A DNA stretch of 64,000 nt from Taeniopygia guttata (lineage: Eukaryota > Chordata > Aves > Passeriformes > Estrildidae): the NCBI RefSeq assembly GCF_048771995.1, contig NC_133024.1, positions 29,032,001-29,096,000 of the forward strand, in the 5' to 3' direction. The position numbers were made by a program, and so were the translations under genes. Each line of letters starts with the position of its first letter. Position 1 is the first letter of the stretch. Of this stretch, positions 49,738-61,520 are shown piece after piece. The notes beneath the pieces were generated by a model. The model was not told the origin of the DNA. It saw nothing but the letters and a program-made list of their open reading frames with translations, and did not search any database.

Positions 49738-51860
49738 GGGTGGGGCTGGCCAAGAAGTGAGAGAAGGCATTGGCTGGCTGGGAGCCCTGGGGAATGACAG
49801 AGAGCATCTGAGTCATTGCCCCCTCTGCCCTGAGATTTGGCCTCTCCAAGGAGATTTGCTTTCCTGGCAGGACTGAGCTTGTCCTCCAGTGGGGTCTGGA
49901 GGCTGCCGCTGGGATTCAGGCAGTGAGAGCACTGGGGTCTAGAAAGCAGCTGTACAGTGCAAATTCATTCACTCCTGCTCTGCCAGGGACTCCTCTGTGC
50001 TGCTCTGCTCACAGGCTGAGGAGACCCAGGCCACTGCAGCCTCTCCACTGTGCCCTCAGGTGTTTCTGCTCTGAAGAAAATCCACATGTGCTCTGCTCCA
50101 CCAAGTCTACATGGGATATCTGGGGAACCCAATGATCACAGGGATAAATAACATCTGGGACAGTGGCAAGGGGCAAAAGTGACATAGGAAAGGACTGATA
50201 GACCTTCCTGCCAAGGTGTGCTGGGAGCACATTTCCCTCATCCTTCTCCTTTGTGTGCCTAGAGCTCTGCCTGACAGTATGGAAGGACAAAGAAGTGGAA
50301 TTGGGCTAGGATCCCTGGTGGAATTTCTGTCTCATAACGGTGAAAAAGAAAAGGCTCATGGGGTGCAACCCAAGTCAATCTTTCACTGATGGGAAAATTT
50401 TCCAGGAAGTCCTGAGGAAAACTGTATGCAAATGCTAAACAGGAGACAGGATAAGCAGGTGGAGTCGGTGGCACTGTGATGTGTTCTGAATTTGCTATGA
50501 GAATAATGGTGATAACAGAGTTTTAGTTGTATTTAAGCACTGCTTACCGCAAATTCAGGAAATTACAGTGTCTCATGCTTTGCCATGGAACAAGTGCACA
50601 TTTCCAGAACACCAGACCCAGGCTGGCTAAAAGGATATTTCCTCCCATTCAATATGATACTTACTATGGAAACTGAGGGGAGCTGGCCAGGTGTTGCCTG
50701 TCACTGCTCAGGGACAGGCTAGGCACTCGGTCAGTGGGTGGTGAGTATTGTGCATCCCATGGATTTCCCTGAGTTTTATTTCTCTCTCTTTTCCTTTTGA
50801 TTTACTCCTGTTCTTGCTCTGTTTGGATCTCAACCTGTAAGTTCTACCCTTTTTCCCATCGCACAGGGGAACGGGCTTGTGAGTGACTGTCTGTGACACC
50901 CAGTTGCTGACTGGGCTTAAAGTACAAGACTGTGACAGAGGACCAGAAAGCATCTCTGTGTCCCCACAGCTATGGCATGAGCTGCAGCTCCCCTGACCAA
51001 GCCTGTGCTTCACACTCCAGTAAGGAATTTCCAGCTTTTGTTGTGGATGGATTATGAGAATTTAGGTGAGGATTCTCCTGGGCCTTTGAAATCTGTTTTA
51101 AACTGTAGATAAAGATGAATAAACAAGTCAGGGCAGCCCTCGTGACTTTCAGCAAGCAGCAGGAGATGTGGTGGATGGGCCAGACAAGAGGCTTGAAAAT
51201 ACCAACAACCCCAGCTGAAAACTCCACTCGGACTTCTTCCTCCTGGTCCTTGTCCTGGTCAGCAGGGACATTCCATGGCTAACCTGGGCAGTCTCCTGCT
51301 GTGGGCAGGGACAATTCTCAAACATCAGAGTGTTCTGGTGACAGGGTAGTGGAGTAACTTGGGCAGTGTGCCAATTCCATGGAGACCACAAGGGGCTAAG
51401 GACAAGTGGGCCTTGTCTTTCCAGCTGGTGGAGTGGAAAAGCCCTGTGTGAATTATTCCACCTCCTGCTTCCCAGGACATCAATGGATGGAAGAGGTTGT
51501 AAGGAACAAGAGATTCATGAGGAAGGAACGAGGAAATGGGAAGGGACCAGGTATGAGAGGACAGAGAGGATAGTCAAGGGGCAGACATAAATACATGAGA
51601 AGAGGAAAGTGAGAAGCAGTTTGTGAATGGCAGAAAAATGAGGTGTGACAGTAAGGACAACAAAAAAGCAGAGTCAGAAAGTGATTCAGAGATGGGAAAT
51701 ATCAGAAAAGCAGCTAGAGACCATGCAAAGGACAGACAGATGGACAGACAGATGGACAGACAGTCATACCATGTTTCTCTTAAAGAGCTGGAGGACAGGT
51801 AGGAAAATGGGGTTCTGTCGAACACAGGGTGTGCTGGTGGCAGATCCCTGTTTGCCTGCA
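49738..51860. other. Interval between V units, with an LTR remnant
   Basis: No gene. 49,860-50,480 recurs near 55,540-56,040 and 62,470-63,060 as unit flank. 50,690-50,925 is a degraded LTR fragment (next entry). 51,500-51,780 is purine-rich with GACAGACAGATG repeats at 51,733-51,770. Confidence 0.45.
50690..50925 (+). mobile_element. Degraded avian ERV LTR fragment
   Basis: The stretch 'tcagtgggtggtgagtattg', the T/C-rich middle and a U5-like end match the layout of a common bird LTR family related to the one 5' of the D segments. It is old and without clear ends or target duplication; there is no internal viral sequence. Confidence 0.5.
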
Positions 51861-51900
51861 ATCCTTTCTGCTATGCTGCACCTGCCTTTGAGTCACTGTG
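51861..51900 (-). promoter_or_regulatory. RSS of group A V gene at 51.9 kb
   Basis: The heptamer CACAGTG is perfect, but the nonamer is AGAAAGGAT (4 of 9), weaker than in the sister genes (ACAAAG...). Confidence 0.7.
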
Positions 51901-52664
51901 AATCTCTTTCAGCACAGAAATATGTGCCTGTGTCATTGAGGAGGGCAGGCTGTATCTTCACAGATAAATGGTTGTTCCTAGTCCCACTGCTCTGGAAGCG
52001 ATTTTTGAATTCCTTCTCAATATCTGCTTTGCCACCTTCCAATGAATATACAACCAACTGCATACTGGCATCCTTCTCCATGGGTAGCTTGTACCAGTAC
52101 ATGTTTACAAAATCTTTCCCTGATGCAGAACATTCCAGAGTCACGGTGTCTCCCACCCGGACGATTGTATCTGGTGATTGCTGAAGGGCCCAGCCTGGAA
52201 AGACAGGAGATGAAAGGTGGGAAGTGAAATGCATTGAAGAAGACAAAAATATACATCCTCGTATGAACAGAATGCCACCAGCTTATCAGAAAGCTAGGGG
52301 ACAGTGCCCTGCTTCTCTGAAAAAAGATATAAGAAAAAAACCCAAACAAACCAGCTTCAAATGCAACAGTCAGTATGTTTTGAGATGAAATGACTTTGGT
52401 ACTCTTAAGCAAGGTATTAAAAAGGGGCAGGAAAAGACAAATTTTCAGTCTTCCAGAGTTTCCTGATTCAATAGGTGGTGGAAAGGCTCACCTGGTTCAT
52501 TGCCCACCTTCCCCCCTGGAACCCTTGGGAAAGGGGCACTGCCAGCAATGGGGAGCACAGCTGAGGATGCAGCAGCAGCAGCTCCAGTGCAGCTGCTGAA
52601 GAGGAAGGGAAACCCACTTACCCACAGGGAGCAGCATGGCCACATGGAACCACTGGAAATCCAT
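51901..52664 (-). CDS. TRBV: TRB variable gene, group A, copy 2
   Basis: The leader exon (52,664-52,622) encodes MDFQWFHVAMLLPV plus split glycine. The V exon (52,194-51,901) has CDR1 ASGKDFVN, core MYWYKLPMEKD, and second cysteine in GTYFCAERD. It is intact. It is very close to the gene at 63.4 kb (a handful of residue changes). Its RSS nonamer is degraded, so its use may be low despite the open frame. Confidence 0.92.
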
Positions 52665-52791
52665 AGAGAAAATCCCCTCCTGCCAGCCACCTGCCCCTGG
52701 TGACAGCACAGACACAGAGATGTGTAAAGAGGAGAGGTGGAGAGGAAGAGATCCGTCTCTCTGTGGGTGGGCAGGGGAGTGAGCGGGAGTC

Positions 52792-52804
52792 TGAAATGTC
52801 ACAA
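52792..52804 (-). promoter_or_regulatory. Possible V promoter CRE-like element (51.9 kb gene)
   Basis: TTGTGACATTTCA on the minus strand, 128 bp upstream of the leader ATG. Confidence 0.35.
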
Positions 52805-54168
52805 GGCTGTTGGCTGTCCAGGAACGGTGGGCAATGACACCTGCAGGCAGTCATGAGGTGCTTGTACTCTGCTCCTCTGGCTGCCTGCTGTGTGTGAACG
52901 TGGCTGTGCAGGAGTAGCTGGGACTTCAGTAGGTGGCATGGTTCAGAGCTATCACAGAGCAGGATAGGGCTGTGTGGCAGCCTGAGTATGTGCACAGGAA
53001 TGCACAAAATGGCAGAAATTGATGGGAAGGGCAGGAGATCTTAGGAACGCATGTTTGTGTCTGTGTCCCTCTGTTTGTCTCCTGCCAAGCCAACCTCACA
53101 CTCACAGACTCCCAGCCCTGCAAGCTGCAATGTGGAATCACTGCTTACTCCAGTCAGGCCTGATGTGATACCCAGGTATGGGAAGAGCTGCTGACCTGCC
53201 AAGCATTAGTCTCTTGGAGCCTGGCAGAGAATAGTCCTGAACCTGGTCTTCTCTGACTCCAGAGGGGGATCTCAAGGGGAGAACAGGCTGTCTTTGCTTC
53301 TGTACTGGGACTGTCCCGTGAGAGACTGCACCTCAGAAAGATTTCTGAGGAGAAGGCTGTGCCCCTCAGGATGTGCTGCTACACACTGACCTTCTCCATG
53401 CCAGAGAAGAATGAATATTCTCCTTGCCTCTTTATTGCAGCACTCTGCAAGAGAGCAGCAGGACACAAATGGACAAAGCCGGAGAAAACCATGTCCTCTT
53501 CTCTGCACAGAGCCTTGTTCACCTGACCAAGGCAGTGAGACACCTCTGAAGGCAGGAAGAGACACTCGTAGTTTGTGTGCACTGAGTTTGGGTACAGAGG
53601 CGTGACAGAGGCTCTGCCCATCCATGCTGTGCTGTGTGCACGGCAGTGTGAGCCTGGCCCATACAGGAAATCAAGTGAGGAGACTGCTCAAGACTGTCCT
53701 GGGCTTTGCAGTGAAGATGTTCCCCTGTGTCCTGTCAGCGGAGGAGAGCACCAATGCCTCCAGATCCTCCCAAACCCTCTGCTGTACCTCTGAGTGTGTC
53801 CCATTGCAATCATTTCCCTAAGCTGACAAGAAAGATTCAGGGAAGACCCCAGATTCCTCTAAAGAAGTGGGAGAAAAAAGCAAAGATATTGGGATGAAGG
53901 CAGTGGAGTGCAGATTGAAGACAGAACTATGAGGGTGGGTAAGGGAAGGGAGACAGAGAGGAGAAGAAGGGCTGACAGAATCAAGTGTAGTGCAAGTAAG
54001 ACTTAAATGCAGAGGAAGGTCTGGAGTGGCAAGGGGGAAAAAATGGACATACAAACTATCAACATCGGAGAAGAGGAGGAAGGCAAGGCTAGGAAGCACA
54101 GCAGCTAATGAGTGAGAAGCCTTCTGCAGAACCCACAAGGTGGAAAGGAGGTCCTGTATGTGCAGGGA
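52805..54168. other. A-B spacer of the middle V unit
   Basis: Noncoding unit flank. Compared with the outer units, the whole CR1-bearing stretch is missing at about 53,885, and the joint is clean. No gene is seen. Confidence 0.45.
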
Positions 54169-54208
54169 GAAGTTTGTGCTCAGCTCCCTCAGCAGTCTCA
54201 CCACTGTG
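54169..54208 (-). promoter_or_regulatory. RSS of group B V gene at 54.2 kb
   Basis: Heptamer CACAGTG, about a 24-bp spacer, nonamer ACAAACTTC on the minus strand. Confidence 0.78.
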
Positions 54209-54957
54209 ATCATTCTCAGCACAGTAGTAGGTGCCAGAGTCATTGAGAAAGGCATGTTCTATTGAGAGGGTGATACTGTCTCCTTTTATCTTGCTGCTCT
54301 TGAAATGGCTCTCAAAACCCTTCTCCACTGCTGCATTACCGCCTTCTATTGCAGAAGCCAGTAGGGTCAGACTGGAATTCTTCTTTGAATGCCGCACAAA
54401 CCAGTACATAGCTGTGCTGGAGGATTGCATCTTTGAACATTGCATATTCACGGACTGGCCTTCTTTTATCACCATATCTGGAGACTGTTCCAGGGCTAAC
54501 ACTGGAAAGGAAAAGTAGAAACAGTAAGGAGAAGGAAAAAAAATGAGAAAATTTGAACAAGGCACTGTGGGTTGGTCGGGAAAGAGTGAGTAGAATTAGG
54601 GTAGCCAGGAGAGCAGTTCAAGGCATGGCACAGATCTTAAAGATCAGCAGGTGAATTTCCAATCTTTCCTCAATAGGCAATATGCATTCCTGGGCAGTTT
54701 GAGTCCAAAACCAGGAATCATCTACGGGCTGCACAAAGAATGACAAATAAACATCCATTGCAGCAGATTCAGGGATTCCTGTCCAACACATTCACTGCTT
54801 AGCCTCAATGCAGAAAGCTCTGCAGAAGGAAGCAGAAGCAGGAACAGGCTACACAGCTGGGAGAGCAGCAGCGGGATCAGTGGAGGTGCTCAGGGCAGTG
54901 TTGAGTTCACTTACCCAGAGGGGCCAGCATGGCCACAAAGAACCAGCAGGGAACCAT
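54209..54957 (-). CDS. TRBV: TRB variable gene, group B, copy 2
   Basis: The leader exon (54,957-54,915) encodes MVPCWFFVAMLAPL. The V exon (54,501-54,209, 293 nt) has the first cysteine in NMQCSKMQ, core AMYWFVRHSKKNSS and second cysteine in GTYYCAEND. It is intact. It is the most divergent group B member: CDR1 and the strand leading to CDR2 (LLASAIEGGNA against QLVYAFEGGNP) are changed, while framework 3 is unchanged. Confidence 0.92.
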
Positions 54958-55036
54958 GGAGGGAAATGCCCCTACCCTCACAGCAACCTGCCTCTTGTAG
55001 CTGTCCAAAGACATGTGGAGAGGGAGCAGTGGGTGA

Positions 55037-55050
55037 GTGTGAGACATCTC
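55037..55050 (-). promoter_or_regulatory. Possible V promoter element (54.2 kb gene)
   Basis: GAGATGTCTCACA on the minus strand, about 81 bp upstream of the leader ATG. Confidence 0.35.
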
Positions 55051-56278
55051 GGGGTGGGGCTGGCCAAGAAGTGAGAGAAGGCATTGGCTGGCTGGGAGCC
55101 CTGGGGAATGTGTCAGCACAAACTATGGCAGGAAAGCAGAAACCCTGCAGAGATGCAGCAGGTGGAAGGGGCAGGCTGGGCATGGGTGGCTGTGGTGGGA
55201 AGGATGGGGATGGAAGGACAGAAGTGTGCTGAGCTTGCAGGGGCAGATGAGTGTGTGCAAGGCAGAGAAATGCTGGCTGCTTCCCTCCTGCTTCTCAAGT
55301 CCTTGTGAGATGGAGCAATGAGTGATAAAGGGCCCACACAGGGTCCATAAATTTTACCATGCACCCTCCCTTGTCACTCTCCCTTGTCTTCCCCAGACAT
55401 GGCTGGTTCAGTCTCTGCCTGGCCACCCCATGTCCCACCCAGCTTTGTGACAGCTCTTCTTCTCTATGCAGCTCTGTGAGCACAGCAAATACCGTCCATG
55501 AGAGGAGCAGGGCCCCAAAATACGCCAGAGCAGCCTGTACAGTGCAAATTCATTCACTCCTGCTCTGCCAGGGACTCCTCTGTGCTGCTCTGCTCACAGG
55601 CTGAGGAGACCCAGGCCACTGCAGCCTCTCCACTGTGCCCTCAGGTGTTTCTGCTCTGAAGAAAATCCACGTGTCCTCTGCTCCACTAAGTCTGCATGGG
55701 ACAACTAGGGAACCCAATGATCACAGGGATAAATAACATCTGGGACAGTGGCAAGGGGTGAAAGGGACATAGGGAAGGACTGATAGACCTTTTTGGCGAG
55801 GTGTGCTGGGAGCACATTTCCCTCATCTTTCCACTTCCTGCTCCTAGATGTCTGCTGGACAATAAGGCAGGACAAACAAGTGGAATTGGGCTAGGATCCC
55901 TGGTGGAATTTCTGTCTCATAACGGTGGGAAGGAAAAGGCTCATCAGGTGTCACCCAATTATGTGTTTCACTGAAGCAGAAATGTCCGTGGAAGTCCTGA
56001 GGAAAACTGTACGCAAGTGCTAAGTAGGAAAATGAGAAACAGTCTGTGAATGGCAGAAAAATGAATTGTGACAGTGAGGGCAACAGGAAAGCAGAATCAG
56101 ATGGTGATTCAAAGATGGGAAAAAACAGAAAAGTAGCTAGAGACCATGGAAAACACAGAGAGATTGACAGACAGTTATGCCCTGTTTTTCCTGAAGAGCA
56201 AAAGGGCAGGTAAGAAAACGGGGTTCTGCCAAAAACAGGGCTCAGGGTGTGCTGGTGGCAGATCCCAGTTTGCCTGGA
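55051..56278. other. Interval between V units
   Basis: Noncoding. 55,530-56,040 is unit flank shared with 49,950-50,440 and 62,575-63,060. 55,110-55,520 is specific to this unit and carries nothing recognisable. Confidence 0.4.
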
Positions 56279-56318
56279 GACCTTTGTGCTATGCTGCACC
56301 TGGCTTTGAGTCACTGTG
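56279..56318 (-). promoter_or_regulatory. RSS of group A V gene at 56.3 kb
   Basis: Heptamer CACAGTG, about a 24-bp spacer, nonamer ACAAAGGTC (6 of 9) on the minus strand. Confidence 0.77.
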
Positions 56319-57091
56319 GATTACTTTCAGCACAGAAATATGTGCCTGTGTCATTGAGGAGGGCAGGCTGTATCTTCACAGATAAATGGTTGTTCCTAGT
56401 CCCACTGCTCTGGAAGCGATTTTTGAATTCCTTCTCAAAATCTGCTTTGCCACCTTCCACTGAATACACAACCAACTGCATACTGGCATCCTTCTCCACG
56501 GGTAGCTTGTACCAGTACATATTTACAAAAGTTTTCCCTGATGCAGAACATTCCAGAGTCACGGTGTCCCCCACCCGGACGATTGTATCTGGTGATTGCT
56601 GTAGGGCCCAGCCTGGAAAGACAGGAGATGAAAGGTGGGAAGTAAAATGCATTAAAGAAGACAAAAATAGACATCCTTGAAGTATGCCATGTATAGACAC
56701 CAGCATATCAGAAAGCTATGGGACAGTGCCCTGCTTCTCTGAAAAAAGATACATAGTATGAAAAAACCCCAAACAAACCAGATTCAAATGCAACAGTCAG
56801 TATGTTTTGAGACGAAATGACTTTGGTACTCTTAAGCAAAGTATTAAAAAGGGGCAGGAAAAAACAAAATTTCAGTCTTCCAGAGTTTCCTGATTCAATA
56901 GGTGGTGGAAAGGCTCACCTGGTTCACTGCCCACCCTCCCCCTTGTATGCCTTGGGAAAGGGGCACTGCCAGCAACTTGGAGCACAGCTGAGGATGCAGC
57001 AGCAGCAGCTTCAGTGCAGCTGTTGAATAGAAAGTGATGCCAGCTTACCCACAGGGAGCAGCATGGCCACAAGGAACCACTGGAAATCCAT
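56319..57091 (-). CDS. TRBV: TRB variable gene, group A, copy 3
   Basis: The leader exon (57,091-57,049) encodes MDFQWFLVAMLLPV with donor GTAAGC. The V exon (56,612-56,319) has CDR1 ASGKTFVN, YSVEGGKADFEK at CDR2, and second cysteine in GTYFCAESN. It is intact. It shows the group A frame WALQQSPDTIVRVGDTVTLE at its start. Confidence 0.92.
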
Positions 57092-57218
57092 AGAGAAACT
57101 CCCCTCCTTCCAGCCACCTGCCCCTGGTGACAGCACAGACACAGAGATGTGTAAAGAGGAGAGGTGGAGAGGACGAGATCCGTCTCTCTGTGGGTGGGCA
57201 GGGGAGTGAGCGGGAGTC

Positions 57219-57231
57219 TGAAATGTCACCA
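57219..57231 (-). promoter_or_regulatory. Possible V promoter CRE-like element (56.3 kb gene)
   Basis: TGGTGACATTTCA on the minus strand, about 128 bp upstream of the ATG; one base differs from the other group A copies. Confidence 0.35.
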
Positions 57232-58026
57232 GGCTGTTGGCTGTCCAGGAACGGTGGGCAATGACACCTGCAGGCAGTCATGAGGTGCTTGTACTCTGCT
57301 CCTCTGGCTGCCTGCTGTGTGTGAACGTGGCTGTGCAGGAGTAGCTGGGACTTCAGTAGGTGGCATGGTTCAGAGCTATCACAGAGCAGGATGGGTCTGT
57401 GTGGCAGCCTGAGTGTGTGCACAGGCATGCACAAAATGGCAGAAATTGATGGGAAGGGCAGGAGATGTCAGGAATGCATGTTTGTGTCTGTGTCCCTCTG
57501 TTTGTCTCCTCATTGTTCTCCTTTGTGTCTACAGGACATCAAGTGAGGCGACTGCTCAAGGCTGTCCTGGGCTTTGCAGTGAAGATGTTCCCTTGTGTCC
57601 TGTCTGCAGAGGAGAGCAACAATGCCTCCAGCTCCTCCCAAACCCTCTGCTGCAGCTCTGAGTGTGTACCAGTGTACCATTGCATTTCTTTCCCTAAGCT
57701 ACCTAGAAAGATTCAGGGAAGACCCCAGATTCCTCTAAAGAAGTGGGAGAAAAAAGCAAAGAGATTGGGCTACTTTGTAAAAAAGCCAAATTCTCACACC
57801 ACCAGCAGCACTCCAGCGGAGAGGAGGCTGTGCCTGATGTGTCCATGCCAAGGGTCCCCAATGGCCTGGGGTTTGCAGAGGGCAGAGCAGGGCAGAGGGA
57901 GCCTTGCAGAAGACATGGTATTTAAGGAGTTAATGATGTTGAACAGGCATGGCTGCTATGTAGGGCCCTGTGTTTATATCCTGGGAAGCTTGTACATTAG
58001 CATTGGAATCTGCAGGGTGGGAACTC
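57232..58026. other. 5' flank of group A copy 3
   Basis: Noncoding unit flank, homologous to 46,300-47,215. The last 55 bases (about 57,966-58,019) reappear beyond the viral remnant at 59,752-59,805. Confidence 0.45.
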
Positions 58027-59740
58027 TGTTGGTGGTGTTCTCTTTTCAGGAACAGTATGGGACTGCTGGGGGTATGTTATTAATTGGCTTCATTACATGG
58101 TTGACACAGTAGGAGGATGGTAAACCTCTTGTACAGCCTGCAGTGGCCAAAGATTTCTTTGTTACAGAGCATCTTACAAACTTTAGCTTATAGCATATTG
58201 CTAAAGCTTATAGATAGTTGTTTTAGCCAGTTTTGAAAAGTACATGTACACCTACTTCACACAATGTCTGCTCGTCTTCTTTCTATTAATAATACACAAT
58301 ACTCCATTATTAAGAACCTTCTGCTATCTTCCTAAGCATGTTTTCCTGCAATCTTAAGGTTTATCTCAGCCAAGCCTAAGACTCAAGATATTGTTTAATG
58401 TCCTTGCTTGCTATACTTCTGTAACTTTTTAAACTTTCAGACTTTGTAGCTGCAGCCACTTCTGAGTTTCTCTGCTCTTTCTGTTTCTGAGGCCTGCTTT
58501 TCCAGCTTTCTGAAAATCTTCTTACCTTTACTCTTTGCCACATTCTCCCCTCTTGCTATAAGTAAAATGAAACTCTGTTGTCACTTATTAACTACCTGGT
58601 GTTACATAGCTCCACTATAATACCTATTTTGTTGTTTGTTTGTTTCAATTACCTTTTCTGTTTGTTCTAAGTGCTGTTCTTTTACACGACAGTAGTTTTT
58701 AATGTGTAAAAGATCTGGTATGTTTAAAAGATAAAAGCCAAATCTGGTATTAGTTACAATTTATTGTTCTAATAAGTCTTGTTTTTTCTCAGGTCTTCAT
58801 TTAAAGCTTTCATTTATGCTTATACTTTCATCTATTATCTCTGTAAGATCTTGAGAATTTTGTGTCATTTTATTTCTTGTATTTATCTCTTGTATGATAA
58901 AAACCTCCCTGATAGTTTTGTCTATCATTTGTTGCGCACATTGAACTATACAAGGTACTACAACTAATATCACTATTAAAATACTCAACACGTATAAACC
59001 TATTTCATAAAGTTTTCTTAATCAAGGTATAAAGGTCTGTCTTTTGAATACATTGTCTAACTATGATTCACTGTCTTCTTTGATTTGATCTGTTAAATTT
59101 TTTAGCTTTTGTATTCTTTTGTGGATGGCTTCAGAATGATCAGATAAATTTATGCAACATAATTTTTCAAATTCCTCACAACTATGTTTATGGGTTAGCA
59201 AAAGAAAATCAATTGATTTTCTATTTTGAAGAGTAGCATGCTTAGCACTGTTGATGTCTGTGAGTATATCCACTGATTGTAGCGGATGTAGTATTGGTTT
59301 GTTTACTTAGCTAACATCTAACTTGGTCTTTCTGTTTTAATGTTATGGTAGAAGTAAGCTGGGGTAGTAACAAACTCGCTAAAACTTTTTTTGCAGTGTT
59401 CTAGGGCCTAAAATTTCTGTTACAGGTTTTGTCATATTGATGGGCAAATCTTTTTCTTCTGTGTTTTTTCTTAATGACTGTTTTAGCACTGAGGGTTAGT
59501 ATAGTAAGTTGTCTAATATTGTATGGATTACTTTAAGGCATGTTGGAATGCCTTGCTAAGCCCTATCTCTACAAATGAATTAATATCTTTTTGGTAATTG
59601 TTGTGGATATTAATTGATCTTGGAAAGTCTACCTTAACTATTTGAGTGATTACATCAAAAACTCGAGTTTCTGTAAATAGGGTAATTGGTAATTGGGTAT
59701 GATATTGTGTTTTGGAGGATCATTCTCTCACTAATTGTTA
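58027..59740 (-). mobile_element. Alpharetrovirus-like endogenous retrovirus remnant (env end plus 3' LTR)
   Basis: On the minus strand a retroviral transmembrane Env region (about 59,280-58,790) is followed by a purine-rich tract (AAGAGGGGAGAA) and an LTR of about 516 bp (58,542-58,027) that starts TGTGGC and ends CCACCAACA. The Env part shows the LQNR-type segment, a CX6CC motif (CEEFEKLCC) and NLSDHSE, which resembles avian leukosis/sarcoma virus Env, and then a membrane span. It is broken: 5' truncated, without gag, pol or a 5' LTR, and decayed in several places. No target duplication is seen. It is probably of middle age, younger than the A-B unit duplications. Confidence 0.8.
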
Positions 59741-59861
59741 TCAAATATGAAAGGCGCTGTATTTAGGTCCTGGGAAGCTTGGACATTAGGATGGAATCTG
59801 CAGGGTAAGAACCACCTGGAGTGCCCCATGCAGGCCTGTGCTGTGCACAGGTTTGTGTTAT

Positions 59862-60812
59862 GCAGGACAGAATCACGGGATGGGCCAGCTAAGAAGGGAC
59901 CCCAGAGGGCCACTGCTCCAAGCTCCCTGCTCAAGCAGAGTCATCCCAGAGCGCATGGCACATGATTGTATCCAGATGGTTCTGGGATATCTCCAAATAG
60001 ACTTCACAGCTTCTTTGGGCAATCTACTCCAGTGCACAGTCACTCACATTGCAAAGCTCTGACCTTAGATTCAGGTGGAACTTCCTGTGCTTCATTTTCT
60101 ACCCATTGCCTCTTGACCTAGTGCTGGGCATCAAGGTGAAGAACTTGGCTCACCTCTTGGGACCCTCCCTTCAGATACTTGTAGACATTGAGGAGGTGGC
60201 CACTTAGTTGTTCCTTCTCAGGGCAGAACAGGCCCAGCACCCTCAGCCTTTGTTCGCACTCCACTCTACAAATCATCTACTAGTAGGTGCTGCGCTCTAC
60301 TAATCATCATTCATCTTCTCTCTTGAACATTCTCCAGGAGCTCCATGTCTCCTTTTTACCAAAGAGCCGAGAAATTGACACAACACAGCAGATTTGCCTC
60401 ACCAGAGCTGAGTGCAGCTTTGCCTCCCTCGCCTTGCTGGCAATGCTCTTCCTAATGCATCCCAGGACACCACTGGCTTCTTGGCCAACAGGGCACCGTG
60501 ATGGCTCATGGAAAGCTTCTTGTCCTCCAGGACGCCCAGGTCCTTCTCTGAAGAGCTGCTTCCCAGCAGATCAGCACCGAGCCTGTGCTGGGACATGGGG
60601 GTATTTTTCCACACACGTAGGAACCTGCATTTCCCTTGCCAAATTTCAGAAGGTTCCTCTCTGCCCATCGCTCCAACCTGTCAAGGCCGATCTGAAGGGC
60701 TGCACAGCCCTCTGGTCTATCAGCAATTCCTCCTAACATGGCATTATCAGTGAAGTTCCTGAGGAGACTCTCTACCCCTTCACCTGAGTCACTGATCAAC
60801 AAAACACTGTAA
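59862..60812 (-). mobile_element. CR1 LINE, 5'-truncated, array copy 2
   Basis: This is the partner of 47,262-48,212. The minus-strand frame includes the typical CR1 ORF2 tail GADLLGSSSSEKDLGVLEDK followed by KLSMSHHGALLAKK, then breaks. It was duplicated with the surrounding V unit. Confidence 0.87.
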
Positions 60813-61480
60813 CCTCTTGAAAATCTCTATTAGCTGCGCAGCTTGCTAACATAACCTGTCATTTTTATTGCATGTTTGCTGAAGATAAACTGTTTATCGA
60901 CCAAGGGCTGGAAGGCAGGTGGATCCTGCCCCAGACACCACACTACATGGGGGAGTTAGAGATTCACATAACCCTTTACCTGAGTAAGCACAGGCTTGTG
61001 CTCTGCTGTTCTTATTACTTGGCCACAGAACAACCACAGACATGTCGTTGTAACAGAGGAACGTGTGTTGCAGCTCCCACATGGTACTGGCTACTTCCAC
61101 ACCTGCCAGGCCTTGCCTTTATCTACAGGTGCACCCAGAACTTCCCACACAGCACTTGTTCTTTTCTGACAGTGAGAATTATGAGCCGGGATGACTGGAC
61201 TTAAGTAAGATGAAAGCAGTGGAGTGCAGATTGAAGACAGAAAGAAGAGGGTGGGGAAAAAGGAAGGGAGACAGAGAGAAGAAGAAGGGCTGAAAAAAGT
61301 TAGTGCAAGTAAGAGTTAATTGCAGAGGGAGGTCTGGAGTAGCAAGGAAAAAACATGGCCAAATAAACTGCCAGCATCTGAGAAGAGGAGGAAGGCAAGG
61401 CTAAGAAGAAGGGCAGCTAATGAGTGAGAAACCTCCTGCAGCAACCACAAGGTGGAAAGCAGGTCCTGTATGTGCAGGGA
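60813..61480. other. 3' flank of group B V gene at 61.5 kb
   Basis: Noncoding unit flank, homologous to 48,213-48,877. No gene is seen. Confidence 0.4.
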
Positions 61481-61520
61481 GAAGTTTGTGCTCAGCTCCC
61501 TCAGCAGTCTCACCACTGTG
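61481..61520 (-). promoter_or_regulatory. RSS of group B V gene at 61.5 kb
   Basis: Heptamer CACAGTG, about a 24-bp spacer, nonamer ACAAACTTC on the minus strand. Confidence 0.78.

Noticed and set aside
49337-49876. Plus-strand frames of 179 codons opposite group B leaders (also 61,962-62,501)
   Set aside because: They overlap the leader exon and promoter of group B V genes in antisense, and similarity between them follows from the unit duplication.
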